From an uncultured Oscillospiraceae bacterium (GTDB lineage: Bacteria; Bacillota; Clostridia; Oscillospirales; Oscillospiraceae): 6,190 nt of DNA. Location: positions 1 through 6,190 of the forward strand of contig CANRHF010000113.1 in NCBI GenBank assembly GCA_947630345.1. Reading direction: 5' to 3'. The notes under the pieces are model-generated. The model ran no database searches. It was given only the letters and a program-made list of their open reading frames with translations, and was not told where the DNA came from. The position numbers were made by a program, and so were the translations under genes. This document shows, piece by piece, positions 1 to 5,944 of this stretch (position 1 is the stretch's first letter; each line of letters begins with the position of its first letter).

Positions 1-903
1 TGGGCGCTCCTCCGAAGCCAGGGCGTAGGAAAAGTCCTCCAGGGCCAGCAGCTCCACCGTCTTGGACTGGCCGCCGACTACCTCCACCGTGCCCAGGCAG
101 TCCCCGGCGGAGATGATTTTTTGCACCTGATACCGGGAGAAGCCTTCCTCCAGCAGCGCCTTGTGATCGGCCCAATCGTTGGGATCGTTCATGGTGACGG
201 CGATGAGCCGCCGCCCCTGGCGGGTGGCGCTGGATACCAGAATCCGCCCCGCCGCCTTGGTATAGCCGGTCTTGACGCCTTCGACGCCGTCCAGCTGCCA
301 GAGCAGCTTATTGTGGTTGCGCAGGCTCCGAGACCCCACCGTGACGGTCTTGGTGGACACGGTCTGTCGAAAAATGGGATTCTCCATGGCATAGGCGGCC
401 AGCACCGCCATATCCCGGGCGGTGGAATAGTGATCCGGGGCGTCCAGGCCATTGGGATTGGAGAAGTGGGTGCCGGTCATCCCCAGCTGGCGGGCCTTGT
501 CGTTCATCAAACCGGCAAAACCCTCCACCGTGCCGCCGCAGTAAATGGCCAGAGCTACCGCCGCGTCATTGCCGCTGTGGAGCATCAGGCCGTAGAGAAG
601 GTCCTGGAGGGTCAGCACCTCCCCTTCCTTCAAATACATAGAGGAGCCCTCGATCCCCACGGCCTCCTTGGGGATCCGCATCCGGTCCAGGACGTTGCAC
701 TGCTCGCAGACAATCAGCGCCGTCATGATCTTGGTCGTGCTGGCGATCAGGGCCCGCCGGTCCGGCTCCTTCTCATACAGGAGCCTGCCGGTCTGGGCGT
801 CCAGCAGCACCGCGTTCCGAGCGGAAACCGCCCGGGCGGGCATGGGCAGCATTGACACGGCGGTGAGTAAAACCGCCGTGAGGAATGCGATTCGTCGTTT
901 CAT
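1..903 (-). CDS. D-alanyl-D-alanine carboxypeptidase (peptidase S11 / PBP5-type), 3' end outside window
   Basis: Removes the terminal D-Ala from peptidoglycan pentapeptides outside the membrane, so it limits cross-linking. The 301 residues visible begin with a signal peptide (MKRR, then a hydrophobic stretch to about residue 22, then an A-R-A cleavage site at 23-25). All three penicillin-binding motifs follow: S-T-T-K at 55-58 with the nucleophile Ser55, S-G-N at 110-112, and K-T-G at 211-213. The catalytic domain is complete. The frame is still open at base 1, so the C-terminal beta domain and membrane anchor are cut off. The ATG at 901-903 is preceded by TGAGGAA about 4 nt upstream. It follows ytfJ by 41 bp with no clear promoter, so it is probably the last visible gene of the scpA operon. 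The equivalent place in B. subtilis is held by dacB, whose product trims spore cortex. Sequence alone does not separate a DacB role from DacF or vegetative DacA, so no symbol is given. Confidence 0.95.
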   Translation of the reverse strand, partial: MKRRIAFLTAVLLTAVSMLPMPARAVSARNAVLLDAQTGRLLYEKEPDRRALIASTTKIMTALIVCEQCNVLDRMRIPKEAVGIEGSSMYLKEGEVLTLQDLLYGLMLHSGNDAAVALAIYCGGTVEGFAGLMNDKARQLGMTGTHFSNPNGLDAPDHYSTARDMAVLAAYAMENPIFRQTVSTKTVTVGSRSLRNHNKLLWQLDGVEGVKTGYTKAAGRILVSSATRQGRRLIAVTMNDPNDWADHKALLEEGFSRYQVQKIISAGDCLGTVEVVGGQSKTVELLALEDFSYALASEERP

Positions 904-944
904 GTTTCCTCACCCCAGCCTAGTTTTGCCGGAGATGGGAAAGG

Positions 945-1334
945 TTATTCTTCGTTCTTGGGGGTCCGGGAGTCCAGGAAGGCGGCCACCTTGTCCAGCA
1001 CATCCGGCACCATCTCCACCACCCGGTCGGCGGTGGTATTGGCGGGGGCCGCCACCGGCAGCATCCGCACGGAACCGTCCTTGATCACCAGAAAGGCGAT
1101 GGGCGTCACCTTCACCCCGCCGCCGGCGCCACCGCCGAAGGGGTTCTCCTGCTTGTTGGCGTTTTTGGAGACGAAATCGGACCCGCCTCCGGCAAAGCCC
1201 ACGCTGACCTTGGAGATGGGAATGATGGTCACGTCCCCCGCCGTAATGGGCTCCCCCACCACAGAATTGACGTCGATCATCTCACGGATCTTCGCGATGG
1301 TGTTTTCCAGCATATTGGGAAGAGATTGGCTCAT
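945..1334 (-). CDS. ytfJ: GerW family sporulation protein YtfJ
   Basis: A 129-residue protein with the family pattern: an amphipathic N-terminal helix (about 5-20), then V-V-G-E-P-I at 25-30, G-D-V-T-I-I-P-I-S-K-V at 33-43, the glycine run F-A-G-G-G-S-D-F at 47-54, a second glycine patch at 67-73, then P-I-A-F-L-V-I-K-D-G-S-V at 78-89. In Bacillus the family is made during sporulation and affects spore germination (GerW, with the GerA receptor). The biochemical activity is not known. The start is the ATG at 1332-1334, which overlaps the DUF2953 stop as ATGA. A GGCGGTG stretch lies about 7 nt upstream. The frame stays open to 1487, but that extension lies wholly inside the DUF2953 gene and precedes the family's N-terminus. 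The 4-nt overlap indicates translational coupling to the gene before it. Confidence 0.95.
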   Translation of the reverse strand: MSQSLPNMLENTIAKIREMIDVNSVVGEPITAGDVTIIPISKVSVGFAGGGSDFVSKNANKQENPFGGGAGGGVKVTPIAFLVIKDGSVRMLPVAAPANTTADRVVEMVPDVLDKVAAFLDSRTPKNEE

Positions 1335-1975
1335 GTTGTGGCACCGCCTTTTCTTTGATTCATAATTTTCAGGAACTGTACAGCCGCCCGCAGCCCGTGC
1401 CAGCCGGTGACACGGAGCAGACGCCCCACGGTAATGGTCAGCTGCGCCCGGAGAAAAATGGTGGTCTCCTGGGCGGTGAAGTCGCATTCAATGTTGATAT
1501 CCCGCTTTTTGACGACGAAATACCGCTCCAGCCGGGGCCAGAGGTTCCCCACCGCCGCCCAGGCTTTTCCGTAATTTTCCGCCAGGTCCGCCGGGTCGTC
1601 CCCCGCCAGGACCAGCTTACATTCCAAAAGATCCAGCCGGATATTTTTCCGATAGCCGTTCAGCAGATCCAGCACGATTTTCACCAGGGGGAGAAAATCC
1701 GTGATACTGCCGCCGGACGGCTGGGACTTTTCAGAGGATTTTTTCTTCTTTTCAGCGGGTTTTTCGGCATTCTCCTTCGGGGCGGTTTTTTTCTTTTCTT
1801 TTTTTTCTGGCTCCTCCCCAGGAAGGGGCTTCTTCTTTTTCCCGGGAAATACCTGGACTTTTACCGGCCCCGCTACCAGCAGGACCCGGGCCCCGCCGCT
1901 GTCGTAGAGGACCCGCACACCCAGGGGGAGCATGGCGATGAGCGCCAAAATGGCAAGGGTGATCCACCAGCCCAT
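1331..1975 (-). CDS. DUF2953 domain-containing membrane-anchored protein
   Basis: A 214-residue protein of unknown biochemical role. Residues 4-23 form one hydrophobic helix near the N-terminus. A short beta-rich segment (29-43) follows, then a very lysine/glutamate-rich low-complexity linker (about 46-85). The C-terminal half (about 94-207) alternates hydrophobic and charged strands and contains the pattern common in DUF2953, K-R-D-I-N-I-E-C-D-F at 157-166 with R-A-Q-L-T-I-T-V at 176-183. Location between scpB and ytfJ is usual for this family in clostridia, which supports the assignment and suggests, without proving, a sporulation link. The ATG directly follows the scpB stop (TAG-ATG, no gap). 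Its ribosome binding site GGAGGAGGTG is embedded in the last codons of scpB. The linker is encoded by A-rich runs (A8 and A7 on the coding strand) that stand out from the GC-rich surroundings. Confidence 0.85.
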   Translation of the reverse strand: MGWWITLAILALIAMLPLGVRVLYDSGGARVLLVAGPVKVQVFPGKKKKPLPGEEPEKKEKKKTAPKENAEKPAEKKKKSSEKSQPSGGSITDFLPLVKIVLDLLNGYRKNIRLDLLECKLVLAGDDPADLAENYGKAWAAVGNLWPRLERYFVVKKRDINIECDFTAQETTIFLRAQLTITVGRLLRVTGWHGLRAAVQFLKIMNQRKGGATT

Positions 1976-2530
1976 CTACTGCCCCACCTCCTCCGGGTTC
2001 AAATCCACCTTCTCAATGGGTGGAAGGTCCTCCAACGAGGTCAGTCCGAAGGTTCGCAGAAAATCCGGGGTGGTCCGGTACTGAATAGGCCGGCCCGGCA
2101 CCGCCAGACGCCCCGCCTCGGCAATCAGCTTCTTGTTCAGCAGCGCGGCGATGGTATAGCCGCTGTCCACGCCCCGGAGCTGCTCCACAACGGCCCGGGT
2201 GGCGGGCTGATAGTAGGCGATCACGGTCAATGCCTCCAGTTGGGCGGCGGAAAGCCGGGGCGGCTTCCGGGTCTCCAGGGCTTTCGCCACCAGGTCCCCC
2301 ATCTCCCCGGAGGAAACCATCTGGTATCCGTCCTCCAGCCGGAGGATCCGGATCCCCCGCCGGTCAAAGGACAGCTGATCCGCCAGACTATCCGCCGCCA
2401 GGGCAACGTCTTTTGGGTCAGCGTTCAGGGCGGCTGCCAGACGGGACAGCTCCACCCGCTCCCCGGCGGCAAAGAGAATGGCCTCAATGCCCCGCTGGAG
2501 CTCCAGCTGGGCCAGGTTCAGTTGCTCCAT
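1976..2530 (-). CDS. scpB: segregation and condensation protein B (ScpB)
   Basis: The kite subunit of the bacterial SMC condensin. It dimerises and binds the middle of ScpA to control the SMC ATPase on the chromosome. At 184 residues it is of normal length. Two winged-helix domains can be traced. The first is about 10-85, with G-I-E-A-I-L-F-A-A-G at 14-23 and D-G-Y-Q-M-V-S at 67-73. The second is about 90-165, with L-S-A-A-Q-L-E-A-L-T-V-I-A-Y-Y-Q-P at 93-109, the R-G-V-D-S patch at 119-123 and G-R-P-I-Q-Y-R-T-T at 146-154. These are the most conserved segments of the family. The ATG at 2528-2530 shares one base with the scpA stop (TGATG), and GAGGAG lies about 7 nt upstream inside scpA. This overlap fits the need to make the two subunits together. 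Confidence 0.97.
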   Translation of the reverse strand: MEQLNLAQLELQRGIEAILFAAGERVELSRLAAALNADPKDVALAADSLADQLSFDRRGIRILRLEDGYQMVSSGEMGDLVAKALETRKPPRLSAAQLEALTVIAYYQPATRAVVEQLRGVDSGYTIAALLNKKLIAEAGRLAVPGRPIQYRTTPDFLRTFGLTSLEDLPPIEKVDLNPEEVGQ

Positions 2531-3315
2531 CAGACCGTCTCCTCCTCGCTTCCGGGATTGATGCGAACCTCAGGCTCGTCGCCGGCGCCATCCTCCACCG
2601 TGACCTTCCGCTGGCGGCACAGCTCCAAAATGGCAAGGAAGGTAGCGACCACCTCGGAACGGCTGCGGCTGCCCAGAAACAGGCTCCGTAACCGCTCCAC
2701 GCCCCGCAGGATCAGGACCCGCAGCACCTCCCCCGCCTTTTTCGTGACGGGATAGGGCTCCTTCCCTACCAGACCCCGGAACGCGCCCTGGGGCGGAGGC
2801 AGACTCCGTTGGTTCCGCTCCGCGATGGCGGCAAGCGCGGCGGCCAGATCGGACAGCGGGTGGCGGTATCGGTAAGCCTCGTCCCGCCGCAGGGGTTCCG
2901 GTTCTTTGACAAACTGGCACCGCCCAATGTCGTTCCGGGGCTCCAGATAGGAGATGGCGGTGCGGATCTGCTCCATGGCCTCCCGGCGCTGACGCTGGGC
3001 CAGGCCCTGGCGCAAAAGATCCAGCTCGCTCTCCGCTTCCTCCCGCTCCGCTTGGGACAGCAGCATCTTGGTCTTGATCAGCATCAGGTGGGAGGCCATG
3101 GCGATAAACTCGCTGGCGATCTCCATGTCCAGACGCTTCCGCTCCTCCAGATAGGCCAGGTACTGCTCCAAAATGGCGGAAATGGATACGTCCTGGATCT
3201 CGATCTTATTTTTACTCAACAGCAGGAAAATGACATCCAGAGGCCCTTCAAAATCCTCCCGCTGGTCGGTTTTGGTGCGGACGATGCCCTCCAGATGGTA
3301 CTGCGGTTCTGCCAT
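2530..3315 (-). CDS. scpA: segregation and condensation protein A (ScpA, kleisin)
   Basis: The kleisin subunit that bridges the two SMC heads and carries the ScpB dimer. The 261 residues match the usual length. The N-terminal kleisin helix region is clear: D-F-E-G-P-L-D at 21-27, L-L-L-S-K-N-K-I-E-I at 31-40, and E-F-I-A-M-A-S-H-L at 69-77 followed by K-T-K-M-L-L at 81-86. A charged linker (about 88-190) follows, then the C-terminal winged helix (about 191-252, E-V-V-A-T-F-L-A-I-L-E-L at 221-232). The frame is open to an ATG at 3381, but that lies upstream of the promoter -10 box (3353-3358) and would be untranscribed, so the ATG at 3313-3315 is chosen. AAGAGGG at 3328-3334 is the only ribosome site seen, with a long 12-nt gap. 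An out-of-frame ATG (3321-3323) sits between them. About ten extra residues (roughly 11-20) separate the first strand motif (Y-H-L-E) from D-F-E-G-P-L-D, compared with Bacillus-type ScpA. Confidence 0.96.
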   Translation of the reverse strand: MAEPQYHLEGIVRTKTDQREDFEGPLDVIFLLLSKNKIEIQDVSISAILEQYLAYLEERKRLDMEIASEFIAMASHLMLIKTKMLLSQAEREEAESELDLLRQGLAQRQRREAMEQIRTAISYLEPRNDIGRCQFVKEPEPLRRDEAYRYRHPLSDLAAALAAIAERNQRSLPPPQGAFRGLVGKEPYPVTKKAGEVLRVLILRGVERLRSLFLGSRSRSEVVATFLAILELCRQRKVTVEDGAGDEPEVRINPGSEEETV

Positions 3316-3352
3316 GGTTCCATTTTTCCCTCTTGACTGTATATTCTTACCT

Positions 3353-3381
3353 ATTATAGCATCGTTTTTTCTTTCGCGCAA
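3353..3381 (-). promoter_or_regulatory. sigma-A type promoter of the scpA operon
   Basis: On the minus strand there is a consensus -10 TATAAT (3353-3358) with an extended TGC just before it, and a weaker -35 TTGCGC (3376-3381) at 17-bp spacing. Transcription would begin near 3346, giving a leader of about 30 nt before the scpA ATG. This placement also rules out the longer scpA reading frame that begins at 3381. Confidence 0.75.
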
Positions 3382-3384
3382 GTA

Positions 3385-3413
3385 TTTGAAAGAAAATTAC
3401 GAATTCTTTCAAA
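3385..3413. repeat. perfect 10-bp inverted repeat centred between divergent promoters
   Basis: TTTGAAAGAA at 3385-3394 and its exact reverse complement TTCTTTCAAA at 3404-3413, with a 9-bp spacer. The repeat centre (3399) coincides with the midpoint between the two outward-facing -35 boxes (3376-3381 and 3418-3423). The size and spacing fit an operator for a dimeric regulator that would act on both promoters. The arms are AT-rich, so a UP-element-like or chance palindrome is also possible. Confidence 0.6.
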
Positions 3414-3417
3414 AATA

Positions 3418-3446
3418 TTGCATTTTAGGGAAAAGTATGATATGAT
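3418..3446 (+). promoter_or_regulatory. sigma-A type promoter of the membrane protein gene
   Basis: A -35 TTGCAT (3418-3423) and -10 TATGAT (3441-3446) with a 17-bp spacer, facing right. A second overlapping TATGAT lies at 3436-3441, at a poorer 12-bp distance. Transcription would start near 3453, about 24 nt before the start codon. Confidence 0.7.
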
Positions 3447-3476
3447 AAACGCACAAGTTCTATGGGAGGGATTTTC

Positions 3477-4019
3477 ATGGCGAAAAAGCGGAACCGGTAT
3501 CGGGAGATGGAGCGGTTTATGACCTACTTCCTTGCGGGGGACGGTGTCGTTTTTCTCCTGTTTTTGTTGGCCTCGGGATTGGGCGTCACTTGGCTGAAGG
3601 TGATCACCGCCCTTCTGTGCATCGGCGTGTCCGCCCTGGGCATCGGATATCTGTACTTAAGCGGGGAGCTGCTGCGCACCCGGAGCCGCTGGATGACCGT
3701 GGGTTTCGCGGCGGTGCTGGTGTGCCTGCTGTTTTCCCTGATCCTGCGCTACCCCAGCCCGGATCCCGCCGCCGGGAAGAAGCCCGGCACCAGCCAGACC
3801 GGTAATCAGCAGACCGACGGCCAGACGAACGGGCAGCAGAACCAGTCCACCGGCGCGCAGCAGGATCAGCAGACAGACGGCAGCCAGCAGAGCCAGTCCA
3901 CCGACGGTCAGCAGGAAGGTCAGCAGAATATCGGCGACGCCTCCGGCGGGACCACAGCCGGCCAGCAGAGCAATCCCTCGGATGGAACGGGAGATTCCTC
4001 TGGACAAAGCGTACAGTAA
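3477..4019 (+). CDS. unknown small membrane protein with glutamine-rich C-terminal tail
   Basis: I do not recognise this 180-residue protein. A basic N-terminus (K-K-R-N-R-Y-R-E) is followed by three hydrophobic helices at about 17-35, 38-62 and 72-91. The connector after helix 2 is rich in Arg (R-T-R-S-R, 67-71). By the positive-inside rule the N-terminus and that connector face the cytoplasm and the tail faces outside. From about 93 to 180 the protein is low-complexity Q/S/T/G/D/N, with Q-Q-T-D-G repeated at 111-115 and 131-135 and related Q-S-T-G and Q-S-T-D segments. No LPxTG sorting signal, Cys or catalytic motif is visible in the tail. The start at 3477 is chosen because GGGAGGG (3464-3470) sits 6 nt upstream. 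The ATG at 3462 overlaps that site and has none of its own. It is monocistronic and diverges from scpA. The tail may be a flexible surface spacer, but function is unknown. Confidence 0.8.
   Translation: MAKKRNRYREMERFMTYFLAGDGVVFLLFLLASGLGVTWLKVITALLCIGVSALGIGYLYLSGELLRTRSRWMTVGFAAVLVCLLFSLILRYPSPDPAAGKKPGTSQTGNQQTDGQTNGQQNQSTGAQQDQQTDGSQQSQSTDGQQEGQQNIGDASGGTTAGQQSNPSDGTGDSSGQSVQ
3805..3925 (+). repeat. imperfect coding repeat, 60-bp period
   Basis: Within the tail-coding region, 3805-3820 and 3865-3880 (ATCAGCAGAC, then C or A, then GACGG) match at 15 of 16 bases exactly 60 bp apart. CCAGTCCACCG recurs perfectly at 3842-3852 and 3892-3902. CAG triplets are frequent throughout. This looks like an expanded or slipped array encoding the Q-rich tail rather than a mobile or CRISPR repeat. 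Confidence 0.6.
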
Positions 4020-4031
4020 CGCCGCGCGGCG
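4020..4031. repeat. 12-bp perfect palindrome directly after the stop codon
   Basis: CGCCGCGCGGCG begins one base after the TAA of the membrane protein gene and is followed by TTTGATATG. It has no loop of its own, so as RNA it would form at most a short GC stem. It may assist the larger hairpin 13 bp downstream, or be chance in GC-rich DNA. Confidence 0.4.
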
Positions 4032-4043
4032 TTTGATATGGGA

Positions 4044-4067
4044 CATGCCCCGCGAAAGCGGGGCATG
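4044..4067. terminator. bidirectional hairpin between convergent genes
   Basis: A perfect 10-bp stem (CATGCCCCGC / GCGGGGCATG) closed by a GAAA tetraloop. It lies 24 bp after the membrane protein stop and 4 bp after the kinase stop on the other strand. The stem is GC-rich and fits a shared terminator. The T-tract is poor on both strands (ATCTTTACC rightward, TCCCATATC leftward), so termination may be partial or the stem may mainly protect the 3' ends. Confidence 0.6.
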
Positions 4068-4071
4068 ATCT

Positions 4072-5772
4072 TTACCTATAAAAGCTGTTGCCACCGATAA
4101 ACTCCCGCACCAGGCTGGTGGGCGGGATCTCGTCGTCCACCTCCGCCTCCCGGACGAAGTTTAGAATCTTTACGATAGCCCGGACCTGGTCGTAGCAGCT
4201 CTGCTCCGGCTCCACCGCCGTCAGCAGGGGGAAGATGTGCTTTTTCAGCACGGCCAGCTCGTAGAGGGTGGAGCTGTTGAAGATCACGTCGGCCTTCTCC
4301 TGGAAGGGGAATATCCACCGCTTCTCTCCCCTGCGCACCGAATCCCACATGGAGATGGTGTGCGCCACCGAGGCGCCCCGGGTCTCATAGTCCCGGACGA
4401 TCCGCCGAAGCAGCCGCAGATAGCTGGTGGGGATCCGATTGTGATCGTCCAGATTCAGGGGGAGCAGCGGGCTGACGTACATTTTGAAAATAAGGCTTTT
4501 GTCCAACCCCTCCGGCAGCAGCACCGGGTTCAGGCCGTGGAGCCCCTCCACAATGATTACCGCGTCATCATCCAGCGCCAGATTCTTTCCCGTCCATTCC
4601 CGCTTGCCGGTGAGGAAGTTGAAGGAGGGCATTTCTACCGTCTCCCCCGCCAGAAGCTGGGACAGCTGGCGGCGGAACAGATCGGTATCGATGGTGTTGA
4701 TGTGCTCCAAGTCCAGCTTGCCGTCCGGCCCGGGGGGCACCCGATCCCGGTCGATGTAATAATCGTCCAGGCTCATCAAAATGGGCTTTTTTCCGTGGAC
4801 CCGGAGCTGAGTCGCCAGCCGGTGGGCGGAGGTGGTCTTGCCGGAAGAACTGGGGCCCGCCAGCATCACGGCTTTGGCCCCTTGGGCGCAGACCCGGTCC
4901 GCCACCTGGGAAAAATTCTTTTCATGGAGGGCCTCGTTGACCCGGATCAGCTCCCGAATGCCGCCGCCCAGGGTCAGATCGTTGAGATCCGCCACGGTTT
5001 CGCATTCCATCAGGCGGCACCAGCGCTCCCCCTCGGCGTAGACGGCGTAGAAATTGGGCATTTCCTCAAAGGACCCCACCCGGTCCGGCTCCTGCTCGTC
5101 GGGGAACAGGAACACAAAGCCGCCCTCGGCGGGGATCATGTCCCAGACGGAGAGAAAACCGGTGCTGGGGGCCAGCTCCCCGTAGTAATAGTCCAGAAAA
5201 TCCTCCCAGCCGTAGGCGTCGAAGTAGGGCTCCGCCCGCCAGGCCAGCAGCCGGGCCTTGTCCGTCTGACCGGCGGCGGCGAAGCGGTCGATGGCGTCTA
5301 GAGTGGGCATCCGCCGCCGGAGCAGGGGGATATCCGCCGCCACCAGGGCGCGCATCCGCTCCTTTAGAGCCTGGACGGAAAAATCCGGGGCGTCCAGCAC
5401 CTGGACATACAGCCCCGGCCCCACGGTGCAGTCCATCTTCCCCCGGGCCTTGGGCCAAAGCTGGGACAGCGCCAGGAACATGACGAATTGAGCGGTGCGG
5501 ACATAGACATCCCGCCCGGTGGGGTCTGTGATCCGCAGCAGCCGCACTACGCCCTGGGAGGCGGCCATGGCCCGGCGGATGGAGGGCCGCTCCCCTGCCG
5601 CCGCCTGCTCCCGGAGGGGCACATAGTTGAGATTGAATACCTCGCCGGCCAGCTTGGCGGCCAAGGGCCGCCGGGAAAGCGCGCTCTCCAGCAGGCCCAG
5701 CTCCCGGACCAGGTCCAGCAGCCGCTGGCCGGGCTGGGGTGTGATTTTTTGTCCGTCAATGCAAAGCTCCAT
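4072..5772 (-). CDS. nucleoside kinase (uridine kinase-like) with ThrRS-like N-terminal region
   Basis: Likely phosphorylates a nucleoside, probably uridine or cytidine, using ATP or GTP in the cytoplasm. The substrate is inferred from the Udk-like fold. The 566 residues fall into three parts. A TGS-like domain covers about 1-60. A region resembling the second additional domain of threonyl-/alanyl-tRNA synthetases covers about 65-240; the HxxxH zinc motif expected near its start reads R92-x-x-x-F96. The P-loop kinase covers about 295-540, with Walker A G-P-S-S-S-G-K-T at 306-313, S-L-D-D-Y-Y at 334-339, the V-E-G-L-H strand at 408-412, and a lid arginine set at R456, R460-D461 and R465-G466. 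This architecture is known in clostridia, Bacteroides and Thermotoga and is often auto-named udk. The start has GGAGGG (5779-5784) 6 nt upstream, and its own promoter precedes it. It is monocistronic. Confidence 0.92.
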   Translation of the reverse strand: MELCIDGQKITPQPGQRLLDLVRELGLLESALSRRPLAAKLAGEVFNLNYVPLREQAAAGERPSIRRAMAASQGVVRLLRITDPTGRDVYVRTAQFVMFLALSQLWPKARGKMDCTVGPGLYVQVLDAPDFSVQALKERMRALVAADIPLLRRRMPTLDAIDRFAAAGQTDKARLLAWRAEPYFDAYGWEDFLDYYYGELAPSTGFLSVWDMIPAEGGFVFLFPDEQEPDRVGSFEEMPNFYAVYAEGERWCRLMECETVADLNDLTLGGGIRELIRVNEALHEKNFSQVADRVCAQGAKAVMLAGPSSSGKTTSAHRLATQLRVHGKKPILMSLDDYYIDRDRVPPGPDGKLDLEHINTIDTDLFRRQLSQLLAGETVEMPSFNFLTGKREWTGKNLALDDDAVIIVEGLHGLNPVLLPEGLDKSLIFKMYVSPLLPLNLDDHNRIPTSYLRLLRRIVRDYETRGASVAHTISMWDSVRRGEKRWIFPFQEKADVIFNSSTLYELAVLKKHIFPLLTAVEPEQSCYDQVRAIVKILNFVREAEVDDEIPPTSLVREFIGGNSFYR

Positions 5773-5807
5773 GACGTTCCCTCCAATTTTTACAATTCAA
5801 CATTATT

Positions 5808-5836
5808 ATAATACCATACTTTTGTCGAAATTGCAA
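5808..5836 (-). promoter_or_regulatory. promoter of the nucleoside kinase gene
   Basis: On the minus strand a -35 TTGCAA (5831-5836) and -10 TATTAT (5808-5813) are 17 bp apart. A perfect TATAAT overlaps at 5805-5810 but would sit 20 bp from that -35. The predicted leader before the kinase ATG is only about 30 nt. Confidence 0.6.
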
Positions 5837-5909
5837 CAAATCAAACGATTTCATTTTGCCAAGATCATCTATTGGGCCACTTTTTCCGCGTTTTTTGAGC
5901 ATAGGAGAA

Positions 5910-5940
5910 CCGCCGTACAGGACCCATTCCCATACGGCGG
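5910..5940 (-). terminator. hairpin downstream of the toxin gene
   Basis: Perfect 8-bp arms CCGCCGTA (5910-5917) and TACGGCGG (5933-5940) flank a 15-nt loop, 4 bp after the toxin stop codon on the minus strand. The sequence after it in that direction is TTCTCCTATG, a weak T-tract. It could terminate the toxin transcript before the kinase promoter. The rest of the gap to the kinase (5837-5909) shows nothing else I can support. Confidence 0.5.
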
Positions 5941-5944
5941 CGCC

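Larger units (their letters stand above)
3316..3476. other. divergent intergenic promoter region
   Basis: An AT-rich stretch between scpA (leftward) and the unknown membrane protein gene (rightward), in strong contrast to the GC-rich genes on both sides. It holds one promoter in each direction, the ribosome binding sites of both genes and a perfect inverted repeat between the two -35 boxes. I see no structured riboswitch-like leader: the predicted leaders are only about 25-30 nt on each side. Confidence 0.8.

Noticed and set aside
121..855. Plus-strand open frame of 244 codons opposite the carboxypeptidase
   Set aside because: It is antisense to a gene carrying all three penicillin-binding motifs, with no ribosome site.
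1335..1487. N-terminal extension of YtfJ
   Set aside because: It lies wholly inside the DUF2953 gene. The family N-terminus begins at the ATG overlapping that gene's stop.
1355..2755. Long plus-strand open frame of 466 codons
   Set aside because: It lies antisense to DUF2953, scpB and part of scpA, which have clear family motifs. The translation is rich in G, P, Q, R and H as expected for an antisense shadow in GC-rich DNA, and no ribosome site precedes it.
3316..3381. Longer scpA N-terminus starting at 3381
   Set aside because: The start would lie upstream of the -10 box at 3353-3358, and the extra 22 residues do not resemble the family.
3462..3476. Earlier ATG for the membrane protein
   Set aside because: It overlaps the GGGAGGG ribosome site that is ideally spaced for the ATG at 3477.
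3805..3925. Possible CRISPR-like direct repeats
   Set aside because: The repeats are short, imperfect, in frame with the coding sequence and not separated by unique spacers of constant length.
4237..5301. Plus-strand open frame of 354 codons opposite the kinase
   Set aside because: It is antisense to a kinase with Walker A and lid motifs. Its composition is that of a complementary shadow, with no family features.
5837..5909. Possible small RNA or riboswitch upstream of the kinase
   Set aside because: It lies upstream of the proposed kinase promoter and shows no stable stems beyond 5-bp arms.
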